Part shown: positions 43,033 through 50,402 of the stretch, in pieces
Layout of the letters: each line of letters begins with the position of its first letter
How positions within the stretch are numbered: the stretch's first letter is position 1
Assembly: GCA_965229935.1 (NCBI GenBank)
Contig: CBDDKB010000002.1
Location: forward strand, 2,294,001 to 2,358,000
Source: SPJN01 sp965229935
GTDB lineage: Bacteria > Pseudomonadota > Alphaproteobacteria > SPJN01
Length of the DNA: 64,000 bases
Direction: 5' to 3'
Position numbers and translations under genes: made by a program
Notes under the pieces: generated by a model
The model's input: only the letters and a program-made list of their open reading frames with translations
Databases searched by the model: none
What the model was told of the DNA's origin: nothing

Positions 43033-44655
43033 CTACATCAAATCACGCAGCTTGAACTTTTGGATTTTCCCGGTCGAGGTTTTGGGAAGCTCAGTAAAGA
43101 CCACATGGCGCGGACATTTAAAGTGGGCGAGGTTATCGCGGCAGAATTGAATAATCTCTTCTGCGGTCGTGTCTTCAAACCCGGCTTTCAGGCCAATAAA
43201 GGCGCAAGGTGTTTCACCCCATTTTTCATCAGGCTTGGCGACAACAGCAGCCTCCAATACAGCGGGGTGCTTATAAAGCGTCGCCTCAACTTCGATTGAG
43301 CTGATATTTTCCCCACCTGAAATGATGATGTCTTTCGACCGATCTTTCAGTTGGATATAGCCATCTTCATACCAAACACCCAAATCACCTGAATGGAACC
43401 AGCCGCCCTCAAAGGCTTCATTAGTGGCCTTGGGGTTTTTGAGATAGCCCTTCATCACCACATTGCCGCGGAACATGACTTCGCCGATGGTTTCGCCATC
43501 CTTGGGGACAAGTTCCATCGTTTCGGGGTCGCGGACCGACAGGGCCTCAAGCGCCTGATAGCGCACACCTTGGCGTGCCTTCATGCGGGAACGTTCATCG
43601 TCTGGCAAATCGTTCCATTCTTCATGCCATGCATTGACGGTAGAGGGGCCATAGGTTTCCGTCAGCCCATAAAGATGGGTGACGGCAAAGCTGCGTTCTT
43701 CCAATGCGGCAATGATCGGCGGTGGCGGTGGTGCTGCTGCGGTCAGGAATTCAATCTGGCGTGCGGGCTGACGGAATTCGTCGTCCGTGGCATTGACCAA
43801 AAAGCCCATCACAATCGGGGCGCCGCACATATGGGTGACGCCATGCTCATCAATGGCCTTATAGATTTCGCCCGCCTCAACCCGGCGCAGGCAAACATGC
43901 GTTCCGGCAAGAACTGAAATGGTCCATGTGAAGCACCAGCCATTGCAGTGGAACATGGGCAGCGTCCACAAATAGACAGGGTGGCGCGGCATCTGGCCGA
44001 CCATGGCATTGCCCTGTGACAGCAGATAGGCCCCGCGATGATGGTAGACAACGCCTTTGGGATTGCCTGTTGTACCGGATGTATAGTTCAGCGCAATCGC
44101 GTCCCATTCATTGTCGGGCAGTGACCATTCGTGATTTTCGTCACCCGGGGCAATGAAATCTTCATATTCAATTTCACCGATCAGCTCGCCAGCGCCGGTA
44201 TATTCAGGATCATTAATGTCGATCACCAGCGGTTTGACGGTGGCGTGTTCTAGGGCTTCTTTCGCGACGCCCGCAAGCTCACGATCAACCAGCAAAACCT
44301 TTGCTTCGCCATGATCGAGAATAAAGCCGACAGCGGGGCCATCAAGGCGGGTGTTAATGGCGTTGATAACCGCGCCGATCATGGGGACGCCATAATGGGC
44401 CTCAAGCATGGCGGGGATATTGGGGGCAAAGACGGCAACCGTGTCACCCTTTTTAATGCCCGCTTTGGCAAGGGCGCTGGCCAGCTTGCGGCAGCGCGCA
44501 TAGAATTCGCGATAGCTGCGTTTCAGCGGTCCGTGCACCACTGCGGTGGTATCGGGGTAGGTGCTGGCAGACCATTCCAAAAAGCTAAGCGGGGATAAAG
44601 CCTGATAATTGGCTGGATTTTTATCTAGATCGGTATCGTAAGGATGGCCGGACAC
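43033..44655 (-). CDS. Acyl-CoA synthetase (AMP-binding, medium/long-chain; DmdB-like group)
   Basis: A 540-residue ANL-superfamily ligase with the P-loop NYTSGTTGNPKGVVYHHRG, the A5 motif YGLTETYGP, the SGDLG motif and the C-terminal catalytic Lys in PKTSTGKIQKFKLR. It activates a carboxylic acid to its CoA thioester. Its overall type is that of fatty acyl-CoA or 3-methylmercaptopropionyl-CoA ligases; the substrate cannot be decided by eye. The last coding bases form part of a 13-base direct repeat (43020-43032 and 43036-43048) straddling the stop codon. Confidence 0.9.
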   Translation of the reverse strand: MSGHPYDTDLDKNPANYQALSPLSFLEWSASTYPDTTAVVHGPLKRSYREFYARCRKLASALAKAGIKKGDTVAVFAPNIPAMLEAHYGVPMIGAVINAINTRLDGPAVGFILDHGEAKVLLVDRELAGVAKEALEHATVKPLVIDINDPEYTGAGELIGEIEYEDFIAPGDENHEWSLPDNEWDAIALNYTSGTTGNPKGVVYHHRGAYLLSQGNAMVGQMPRHPVYLWTLPMFHCNGWCFTWTISVLAGTHVCLRRVEAGEIYKAIDEHGVTHMCGAPIVMGFLVNATDDEFRQPARQIEFLTAAAPPPPPIIAALEERSFAVTHLYGLTETYGPSTVNAWHEEWNDLPDDERSRMKARQGVRYQALEALSVRDPETMELVPKDGETIGEVMFRGNVVMKGYLKNPKATNEAFEGGWFHSGDLGVWYEDGYIQLKDRSKDIIISGGENISSIEVEATLYKHPAVLEAAVVAKPDEKWGETPCAFIGLKAGFEDTTAEEIIQFCRDNLAHFKCPRHVVFTELPKTSTGKIQKFKLRDLM

Positions 44656-44750
44656 AGCGCGTTTCTCCCATTCAATGATGATGATTTTCTAATTATCTGG
44701 CGCGCAAGATACCCCCGATAGTGTCGTTAGAAAAGACCTTCAATACCCGA

Positions 44751-45509
44751 TCAAAGTAGGCGTAGCCCTGCAGCAAACAGCAAAATATAGGCTATGCGGT
44801 AAAATGGGCCTTCGGGGACCATCTTGTGCAGTTTGATCCCCAGCCACATGCCCAAAGGGGCAATGGGTAACAGAACCCCCGCGGTAGCGAGCCTGCTGGT
44901 ATCAAGAATATCTGCCGACCAATAGGGGCCAAGCTTGATCAGGTTCAGGGCAGCAAAGAACCAAACGCTCGTCCCGACATAAAGCGTTTTGTCGAGCTTG
45001 AGGCCAAGTGCATAGACCTGATAGGGCGGCCCGCCTGCATGGGCGACAAAGCTGGTGAACCCGGCAATACTGCCCCAAATGATGCCAAGCCGTTTGCCCG
45101 GTGTTGCGCGCGCGGGCCTGTCAGCCCGGTTGACCCAGTAATTAAGTGCAAACACAACGGCGATCAGCCCGACAATGATCCGCACATGATGGTCAGATAC
45201 TTGATCGGCCATCGCCCAGGCGAGGCCAACGCCGATCACGGCACCGGGCAGCAAGGTCAATACCGCAGCGCGATGCCATGTGTGGCGATAGGCATAAAGG
45301 CCAACCCAATCCATGACGATCAGGATGGGCAGCATAACCGCCGCAGCCTCAAGCGGGGAGGTGGCAAGCGCCATGATCGGCACGCCCAAGGCGCCCAACC
45401 CGCCTGCAAACCCGCCCTTGGAGATGCCGGTTAGCAAGATGGCCGGGATGGCCGCTAAATAAAAAACAGGATCAGAGATCACACCCATGTTTGCAATGAT
45501 TGCTTCCAT
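44751..45509 (-). CDS. TauE/SafE family anion exporter
   Basis: A 252-residue membrane protein with about eight helices and the family N-terminal motif GISKGGFAGGLGALGVPIMAL, repeated in weaker form in the second half (TSFVAHAGGPPYQVY). Members move sulfite, sulfoacetate or other organic anions. No sulfonate catabolism genes are nearby, so the substrate is unknown. It lies between trcR (48 bases upstream) and the acyl-CoA ligase. Confidence 0.88.
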   Translation of the reverse strand: MEAIIANMGVISDPVFYLAAIPAILLTGISKGGFAGGLGALGVPIMALATSPLEAAAVMLPILIVMDWVGLYAYRHTWHRAAVLTLLPGAVIGVGLAWAMADQVSDHHVRIIVGLIAVVFALNYWVNRADRPARATPGKRLGIIWGSIAGFTSFVAHAGGPPYQVYALGLKLDKTLYVGTSVWFFAALNLIKLGPYWSADILDTSRLATAGVLLPIAPLGMWLGIKLHKMVPEGPFYRIAYILLFAAGLRLL

Positions 45510-45557
45510 GAATGGACCGCCGATCCTGTTATCTTGATTTGATCAGGTTAGATAAAA

Positions 45558-46280
45558 TCAGAACCCTTTTGGGTCGTCGTCATCTGCCTTGGGTGTTGGG
45601 CTGGTGCCGAACACGCTTTCGATTGTTTCGCCACCAGCGGGTGCTGCAGGTGTTGAGGCAGGCGCATCAAGCGGTGCTTGGGTGGTTTCTTCCTCAACCT
45701 CCAGCGGCTCCAAGCCCTGGGCCCGGCGTTCACGGGCCAGCTTGGCCGCAGCGCGTTCCTTGCGGCGGGCAGCTTTTTGCACCGCTTCGTCAAGATCGGC
45801 CTGGCTGCAAAGGCCAAGCTGCACCGGGTCAACCGGTTTCAGATTGTTGATGTTCCAATGGCTGCGATCGCGGATCGACTGAATGGTCGGCTTGGTCGTG
45901 CCGACAAGACGGCCAACCTGTGCGTCTGCCAATTCTGGGTGATGACGCAGCAGCCACAAAATCGCATCAGGGCGGTCCTGCCGTTTTGACACGGGGGTGT
46001 AGCGCGGGCCTTTACGCTTGATCGGGGGGGCAACAACTTTCGGCTCCAGCTTCACAAGCCGGGCGCTGTCATCGCCTTGGCACCGTTCAATTTCTTCGCG
46101 TTCCAGTTGTCCCGCAGCAACCGGGTCTAACCCGCGAATGCCAACACCAACTTCGCCATCGGCAATGCCTTTGACCTCAAGCGCGTGCAGACCGCAGAAA
46201 TCGGCAATCTGATCAAAGGTCAGACTTGTATTATCGACCAGCCATACGGCGGTTGCCTTTGGCATCAATGGCTTGCTCAT
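45558..46280 (-). CDS. trcR: Cell cycle transcriptional regulator TrcR (DUF1013)
   Basis: A 240-residue protein matching DUF1013, named TrcR in Caulobacter. Conserved parts are LMPKATAVWLVDNTSLTFDQIADFCGLHALEVKGIADG at the N-terminus (shown here in outline), a second HTH-like part (DAILWLLRHHPELADAQVGRLVGTTK) and a basic C-terminal helix. Family members are restricted to Alphaproteobacteria. The C-terminal tail (about 190-240) is acidic and Pro/Ala-rich. TAGGAG precedes its ATG. Confidence 0.92.
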   Translation of the reverse strand: MSKPLMPKATAVWLVDNTSLTFDQIADFCGLHALEVKGIADGEVGVGIRGLDPVAAGQLEREEIERCQGDDSARLVKLEPKVVAPPIKRKGPRYTPVSKRQDRPDAILWLLRHHPELADAQVGRLVGTTKPTIQSIRDRSHWNINNLKPVDPVQLGLCSQADLDEAVQKAARRKERAAAKLARERRAQGLEPLEVEEETTQAPLDAPASTPAAPAGGETIESVFGTSPTPKADDDDPKGF

Positions 46281-46444
46281 AACAGCTCCTATTCAGCATC
46301 CTCGTGACCGGATTGGGTAAAGGGGTAGCGGCTGGCGACCCGGGTTTTTGAAGGTCGCGCCGGTCAGGTTTACCGGTCTTTAGGGAAATCACAGCCCTTA
46401 TAGCGAAAAACTCACCGCTTGCCTAGTCATCTAATGTGTGGCGG

Positions 46445-47443
46445 CTAATGTGCGACGGTCAGGACGATTTTGCCAATATGGGCTGAAGATTCCATCAAGG
46501 CATGCGCTTTGGATGCCTCTTCCAGCGGAAAAGTCTTGAAAAGCTTTGGTTTGATTTTGCCATCTGCAACCAGCGGCATCACATGTTCTGCCAGCTTGTC
46601 TGCAATTGCCTTTTTGTCGGCCACATCCCGTGCCCGCAGGGTAGAGCCTGTGATGGTCAACCGTTTCAGCATGACAAGCATGAAGTTCACTTCGGCGGTG
46701 GAGCCTTGCAAAAACGCGATGGAGACAAAGCGCCCCTCCACAGCCATGCAGCCGATTGATCGGGGAATATAATCGCCCCCCACCATATCAAGCACGACAT
46801 CTACGCCCTTGCCACCTGTTTCGGTCTTGATCACCTCAACAAAATCATCGTTTTTGTAGTTGATTGCCTTGGTAGCGCCTAGCGCCTCGCACGCGCTGCA
46901 TTTTTCGTCCGTCCCGGCGGTTGTGTAAACAGTGTGACTCAAAGCTGTTGCCATTTGAATTGCGGTGGTGCCGATGCCGCTGGCCCCGCCATGAACCAGC
47001 AGGCTTTCGCCCTCGGCCAATTTGGCGCGATCAAAGACATTGCTCCACACCGTAAAGAAGGTTTCGGGCAGGGCGGCTGCTTCCTCCATAGACAGGCTGT
47101 TGGGGATCATCAGACTGGTTTCAACCGGGGCGCAAACATAGCCTGCGTAGCCGCCACCGCTGACAAGGGCGCAAACCTTGTCTCCGTCGGCAAATGCAGT
47201 TACCCCGTCGCCCAAGGCAGCCACTGTGCCTGCAACCTCAAGCCCGGGATGGGCAGGGGCGCCGGGAGGTGGCGGGTAAAGGCCCATGCGTTGAAAGACA
47301 TCAGGACGGTTGATCCCTGCAGCTTCAACCTTGATCAATATTTCGCCCGCCTTGGGTGTGGGGACATCCATCGTGATGGGCTGAAGAACCTCTGGCCCGC
47401 CCGGTTCAGCAATATCAATGGCAGTCATTGTGGTTGGGTGCAT
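46445..47443 (-). CDS. NAD(P)H quinone oxidoreductase, PIG3 family
   Basis: A 332-residue zinc-free medium-chain reductase of the PIG3/QOR type: GINRPDVFQRMGLYPPPPGAP and the NADPH site LLVHGGASGIGTTAIQMA. Such enzymes reduce quinones or unsaturated ketones with NADPH. I use ATG 47443, preceded by AGGA; longer frames to 47485 and a shorter one at 47428 are possible. It is divergent from the DUF1192 gene. Confidence 0.9.
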   Translation of the reverse strand: MHPTTMTAIDIAEPGGPEVLQPITMDVPTPKAGEILIKVEAAGINRPDVFQRMGLYPPPPGAPAHPGLEVAGTVAALGDGVTAFADGDKVCALVSGGGYAGYVCAPVETSLMIPNSLSMEEAAALPETFFTVWSNVFDRAKLAEGESLLVHGGASGIGTTAIQMATALSHTVYTTAGTDEKCSACEALGATKAINYKNDDFVEVIKTETGGKGVDVVLDMVGGDYIPRSIGCMAVEGRFVSIAFLQGSTAEVNFMLVMLKRLTITGSTLRARDVADKKAIADKLAEHVMPLVADGKIKPKLFKTFPLEEASKAHALMESSAHIGKIVLTVAH

Positions 47444-47521
47444 GGTGATCATTCCTGTTTGCAATTCTGATCTGTTCGATAGCATAGTGGAGATAGAGGA
47501 TAAATGGGGAGGGACAAACCG

Positions 47522-47713
47522 ATGAGCGACGATGATTTGGAGCGCGCCAAAAAGGTAGCGGCAATCAGTGTAGGTGAAGATCTGTCAGCTATTTCTGTTG
47601 ATGAACTGGTTGAACGGATCAGCCTGCTAGAAGGCGAGATTGCTCGCATCAAGCAGGAGATTGAGGCGAAAAAGGGCGCCCGGTCCGCAGCAGACGCCGT
47701 GTTTGGGAATTAG
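47522..47713 (+). CDS. DUF1192 family protein
   Basis: A 63-residue helical protein of the alphaproteobacterial DUF1192 family (ISVDELVERISLLEGEIARIKQEIEAKK). GGGGAGGG at 47506-47513 sets ATG 47522. Function is unknown. The MFS gene begins two bases after its stop with GTG, so the pair is co-translated. Confidence 0.88.
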   Translation: MSDDDLERAKKVAAISVGEDLSAISVDELVERISLLEGEIARIKQEIEAKKGARSAADAVFGN

Positions 47714-47715
47714 CT

Positions 47716-48993
47716 GTGACTGACGCATCTTCAACGCCGGAAGATAAATCCGGTCCGCAATCCAAATTGACGCCGGGCATGTTGTTTGTGCTGGCGATCA
47801 TCTTCATCGACACAATCAGCTTTGGCATCATTATCCCGGTCATGCCGGATCTGATTACTGACCTGACAGGGCAACCCGTCGAAAAGGCAGCGGTCGAGGG
47901 CGGCATATTGATGATTGCCTTTGCCTTTACGCTGTTCATCTGCGCCCCCTTGATCGGGGGCCTGTCTGATCGGTTCGGGCGACGGCCCTTGATGCTGGCC
48001 TCAATGGCGGCATTTACAATTGACTATATTATTATGGGCCTTGCGCAGTCCTATGAGATGCTGCTGTTCGGGCGCATCGTGGCGGGCGTCGCAGGCGGTG
48101 TTTACGCAACCTGCAATGCCTATATTGCCGATATCAGTAGTCATGAAAATCGCGCTCGCAATTTTGGGATTATCGGTGCGGCCTGGGGGATTGGCTTTGT
48201 CACTGGCCCGGCGATCGGTGGGCTGTTGGGGGAGCTTGGCCCCCGCGTACCATTCTTTGTTGCCGCAGGGTTTTGCGGTTTGAATTTCCTTTATGGACTG
48301 TTTGTCGTCCCTGAAAGCCTAGCCCCAGAAAAACGCCGTGCCTTTGACATCAAACGCGCGAACCCGCTCGGTAGCCTGCTGGCGCTGAAGCGGTTCCCGA
48401 TGTTGATGGGGCTGTTTGTGGTGATGGCGCTGTTTCAGGTCGGGCACGATGTGAACCCGACCATCTGGACCTACTATACAAAGTTTAAATTCGGTTGGGG
48501 CCCAGGTGAGATTGGCTGGTCGCTTGCAGTGGTGGGCATCACCATCGCAGTTGTGCAAAGCATGCTGACAGGGCGGCTTGTGTCCCGATTTGGCGAATAT
48601 CGCACGGCGCAAATCGGTTTGGTTTTAGGGGCGCTGGGCTTTCTGGCAGTCGCCTTTGCCCCCAGCAGCTTTTGGATGTATAGCGCGATCCCGTTAAGCG
48701 GGATGTTTGCGCTGGCCTCCCCCTCAATCCGGGCGATTATGGCCAATCAGGTTGGCGAAGATCAGCAGGGTGAGCTGTCGGGGGCTTTGTCGTCCCTGTT
48801 CAGCCTGTCCATGTTGCTGACCCCCTTTGTCATGCCTGCCTTGTTTGAATATTTCACCAGTGCCGCTGCGCCTGTTCTATTTCCCGGCATTGGGCATTTT
48901 GTCGGCGCGCTGCTTTTTGTGGCTGCGTTGGTTGCTTTAAGCATTGCCGTCCGAGACAAGAATTTGGCGGCTATTAAGGGGTCTGATGGTTAA
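47716..48993 (+). CDS. MFS transporter, Tet(A)/TCR-type drug exporter
   Basis: A 425-residue 12-helix major facilitator. Motif A is clear (LIGGLSDRFGRRPLMLASM), and antiporter motif C is present in helix 5 (GAAWGIGFVTGPAIGGLLG), placing it with proton-coupled drug exporters of the tetracycline-resistance group. The specific substrate is unknown. The GTG start is two bases after the DUF1192 stop; a terminator with a long stem lies 150 bases downstream, but a separate promoter seems to lie between. Confidence 0.9.
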   Translation: MTDASSTPEDKSGPQSKLTPGMLFVLAIIFIDTISFGIIIPVMPDLITDLTGQPVEKAAVEGGILMIAFAFTLFICAPLIGGLSDRFGRRPLMLASMAAFTIDYIIMGLAQSYEMLLFGRIVAGVAGGVYATCNAYIADISSHENRARNFGIIGAAWGIGFVTGPAIGGLLGELGPRVPFFVAAGFCGLNFLYGLFVVPESLAPEKRRAFDIKRANPLGSLLALKRFPMLMGLFVVMALFQVGHDVNPTIWTYYTKFKFGWGPGEIGWSLAVVGITIAVVQSMLTGRLVSRFGEYRTAQIGLVLGALGFLAVAFAPSSFWMYSAIPLSGMFALASPSIRAIMANQVGEDQQGELSGALSSLFSLSMLLTPFVMPALFEYFTSAAAPVLFPGIGHFVGALLFVAALVALSIAVRDKNLAAIKGSDG

Positions 48994-49040
48994 CCGCCTA
49001 AATTGATTGCAGTTATTTTGTCTGTGATGCTTTTTTGCAC

Positions 49041-49069
49041 TTGCCGCGTCATTCTGACGCCTCTATAGT
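49041..49069 (+). promoter_or_regulatory. Sigma70-type promoter of a candidate small RNA
   Basis: TTGCCG (49041-49046), a 17-base spacer and TATAGT (49064-49069) form a good housekeeping promoter in the gap after the MFS gene. Expected start is about 49076. Confidence 0.65.
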
Positions 49070-49075
49070 GCGCCG

Positions 49076-49206
49076 ATCCTGTAATTGGTTGATTGATCGA
49101 ATTCCAGATGAATCAGGCAAGTTTAACAGGATGGCTTCACGTCAAAGACCGCATTCGCGATCCTTAATCCTGGGGGGGAGGTTGGATCAGAATGCGGTCT
49201 TTTTTA
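49076..49206 (+). ncRNA. Candidate small RNA, about 130 nt
   Basis: Between a good promoter and a strong terminator lies a 130-base unit without a credible reading frame. Its 5' half can fold as a hairpin (ATCCTGT 49076-49082 with ACAGGAT 49126-49132, plus an inner TGATT/AATCA helix). Its 3' half is a long terminator stem. I do not recognise it as 6S, SRP, RNase P or tmRNA. It could instead be the 3' UTR of the MFS gene. Confidence 0.55.
49144..49205 (+). terminator. Long-stem intrinsic terminator
   Basis: AAAGACCGCATTC (49144-49156) pairs perfectly with GAATGCGGTCTTT (49190-49202), with an inner GATCC/GGATC helix in the loop, and ends in a T-run (49199-49205 contains CTTTTTT). It is oriented for the plus strand and ends the candidate small RNA. 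Confidence 0.88.
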
Positions 49207-49226
49207 TTGGCAGAACAAGAACGGTG

Positions 49227-49694
49227 TTAGGCGGCTGATTGTGCCAGTTTTGGCTGGCCGCCGATTGTAATCTGACGCGGCTTCTGGCTTTCGGGCACTT
49301 CACGCACAAGGTCAATTACCAACAGGCCATTGACCAGATCTGCGCCTGTCACCTTCACATTGTCATCCAGTTGGAAACGCCGTTCAAATGCGCGCTTGGC
49401 GATGCCGCGATGCAGGAATTGGCGATCAGTTTGATCGGATTGATTAGCGTCTGGCTTGTCTGTTGAACGGACGGTCAGTACGCCCTTTTCCAGCATGATC
49501 TCAAGCTCGTCCTCGGTGAACCCGGCAAGCGCGATAGAGATCTGGTAGTCATTTTCTCCCAGCCGCTCAATATTATAGGGCGGGTAGGACGGCACCTGTT
49601 CTGAGGCGCGCAGGGCACTGTCAAACAGCTGATCAAACCGATCAAAGCCGACCGAAGTACGGAAAAGGGGTGAAAAATCATAGGTCGAACGCAT
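49227..49694 (-). CDS. Small heat-shock protein, Hsp20/IbpA type
   Basis: A 155-residue class A alpha-crystallin chaperone: N-terminal region YDFSPLFRTSVGFDRFDQLFDSAL, crystallin core (about 35-125; YQISIALAGFTEDELEIMLE and HRGIAKRAFERRFQL) and a C-terminal ITIG anchor motif. It binds unfolding proteins in heat stress. Its leader has features of a ROSE RNA thermometer, so translation is probably heat-induced. Confidence 0.94.
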   Translation of the reverse strand: MRSTYDFSPLFRTSVGFDRFDQLFDSALRASEQVPSYPPYNIERLGENDYQISIALAGFTEDELEIMLEKGVLTVRSTDKPDANQSDQTDRQFLHRGIAKRAFERRFQLDDNVKVTGADLVNGLLVIDLVREVPESQKPRQITIGGQPKLAQSAA

Positions 49695-49795
49695 GGCATA
49701 CCTCCTTGATGAGCGAATGCGGTTCCCCCGGAACCCCTGACGGGCATCCCGGAATTAATGGTTATGTGAGACCCGCCAGGCGGCGTCTCTACACA
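49695..49795 (-). promoter_or_regulatory. ROSE-type RNA thermometer in the Hsp20 leader
   Basis: Reading the minus strand toward the start codon there are GAGAC/GTCTC with inner CCGCC/GGCGG (49768-49789), CGGG-ATG-CCCG (49741-49751), GGTTCC-GGG-GGAACC (49721-49735) and finally TTCGCT (49712-49717) opposite AAGGAGG (49701-49707). The last helix contains the ROSE motif UYGCU (here UCGCU, 49712-49716) with a bulged G against the ribosome site, which would melt on warming. Several helices in a ~100-base leader of an hsp20 gene is the standard ROSE layout. Confidence 0.75.
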
Positions 49796-49819
49796 TGATG
49801 TAAGTGCAGATTTTTACTG

Positions 49820-49825
49820 TTCAAG
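49820..49825 (-). promoter_or_regulatory. Possible RpoH-type -35 element for hsp20
   Basis: CTTGAA on the minus strand lies upstream of the structured leader, with a weakly matching CATCAT about 19 bases downstream. The -10 match is poor, so this is tentative. Confidence 0.35.
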
Positions 49826-49846
49826 ACCCTGATTGGCCGATCAGAC

Positions 49847-49882
49847 ACAAAAAAACACCGCCCAAACTGAATTGGACGGTGC
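49847..49882 (-). terminator. Intrinsic terminator of rpmE
   Basis: On the minus strand GGCACCGTCCAA pairs with TTGGGCGGTG (one G-U pair) and is followed by a run of seven T, 27 bases after the rpmE stop. Confidence 0.88.
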
Positions 49883-49908
49883 CTTTAAAAACGAAGCTGA
49901 AAGCCGGA

Positions 49909-50133
49909 TCAACCGATGCCGAAACCTTCATATTTCTTCTTGAAGCGACCAACACGACCGGCAGTGTCCATAAGACGCTGGTTGCCGCCCGTCCATGCCG
50001 GATGGGTGGTCGGGTCGATATCAAGCTTCATTGTATCGCCTTCAGAGCCCCATGTTGAGCGGGTCTGGTATGTTGTGCCATCGGTCATCTCAACTGTGAT
50101 GACGTGATAGTCGGGATGAATATCTTTTTTCAT
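49909..50133 (-). CDS. rpmE: 50S ribosomal protein L31
   Basis: A 74-residue bL31 (MKKDIHPDYHVITVEMTDG ... IDPTTHPAWTGGNQRLMDTAGRVGRF). It lacks the CxxC zinc cysteines, so it is the zinc-independent form common in this class. The start at 50133 is the conserved one; the frame extends upstream without similarity. It is divergent from an ABC exporter gene, a frequent neighbour in Alphaproteobacteria. Confidence 0.96.
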   Translation of the reverse strand: MKKDIHPDYHVITVEMTDGTTYQTRSTWGSEGDTMKLDIDPTTHPAWTGGNQRLMDTAGRVGRFKKKYEGFGIG

Positions 50134-50402
50134 CGCCTTGTCCTTTGGTTTACCGTTACGGAGGCAAGGAGGCACCATAGGTGGCACGTCCTGCTAAAAT
50201 TCAAGAGCGCGCCTTATACAATTCCCCCAAGGTGCTGGCAAGGGGGTCTTCGAAAAGCATGCAAAATTTGCTTGTGGCACGCGGTCGCGGGAAAATTGGC
50301 CGATTGTCAGGCTTGGCGCGGCTTTCATAGTTGGTTACAAGGTGGTCAATATATTGTCTTGAATAGGCGCGCCGGAGGCCCGGCGGGTGCAAAGGAAAAT
50401 CT
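50134..50402. other. Divergent gap between rpmE and the ABC exporter
   Basis: These 269 bases hold the promoters of two divergent genes. I see no RNA gene, repeat or clear consensus promoter; an AT-rich segment (GTCAATATATTGTCTTGAATAG) about 50 bases before the ABC start may be part of its promoter. Confidence 0.4.

Noticed and set aside
22763..44655. Acyl-CoA dehydrogenase, crotonase and acyl-CoA ligase considered as DmdC/DmdD/DmdB for DMSP breakdown
   Set aside because: The three genes are scattered, the dehydrogenase is much shorter than DmdC, no dmdA is in view, and the ligase cannot be assigned to DmdB by eye.
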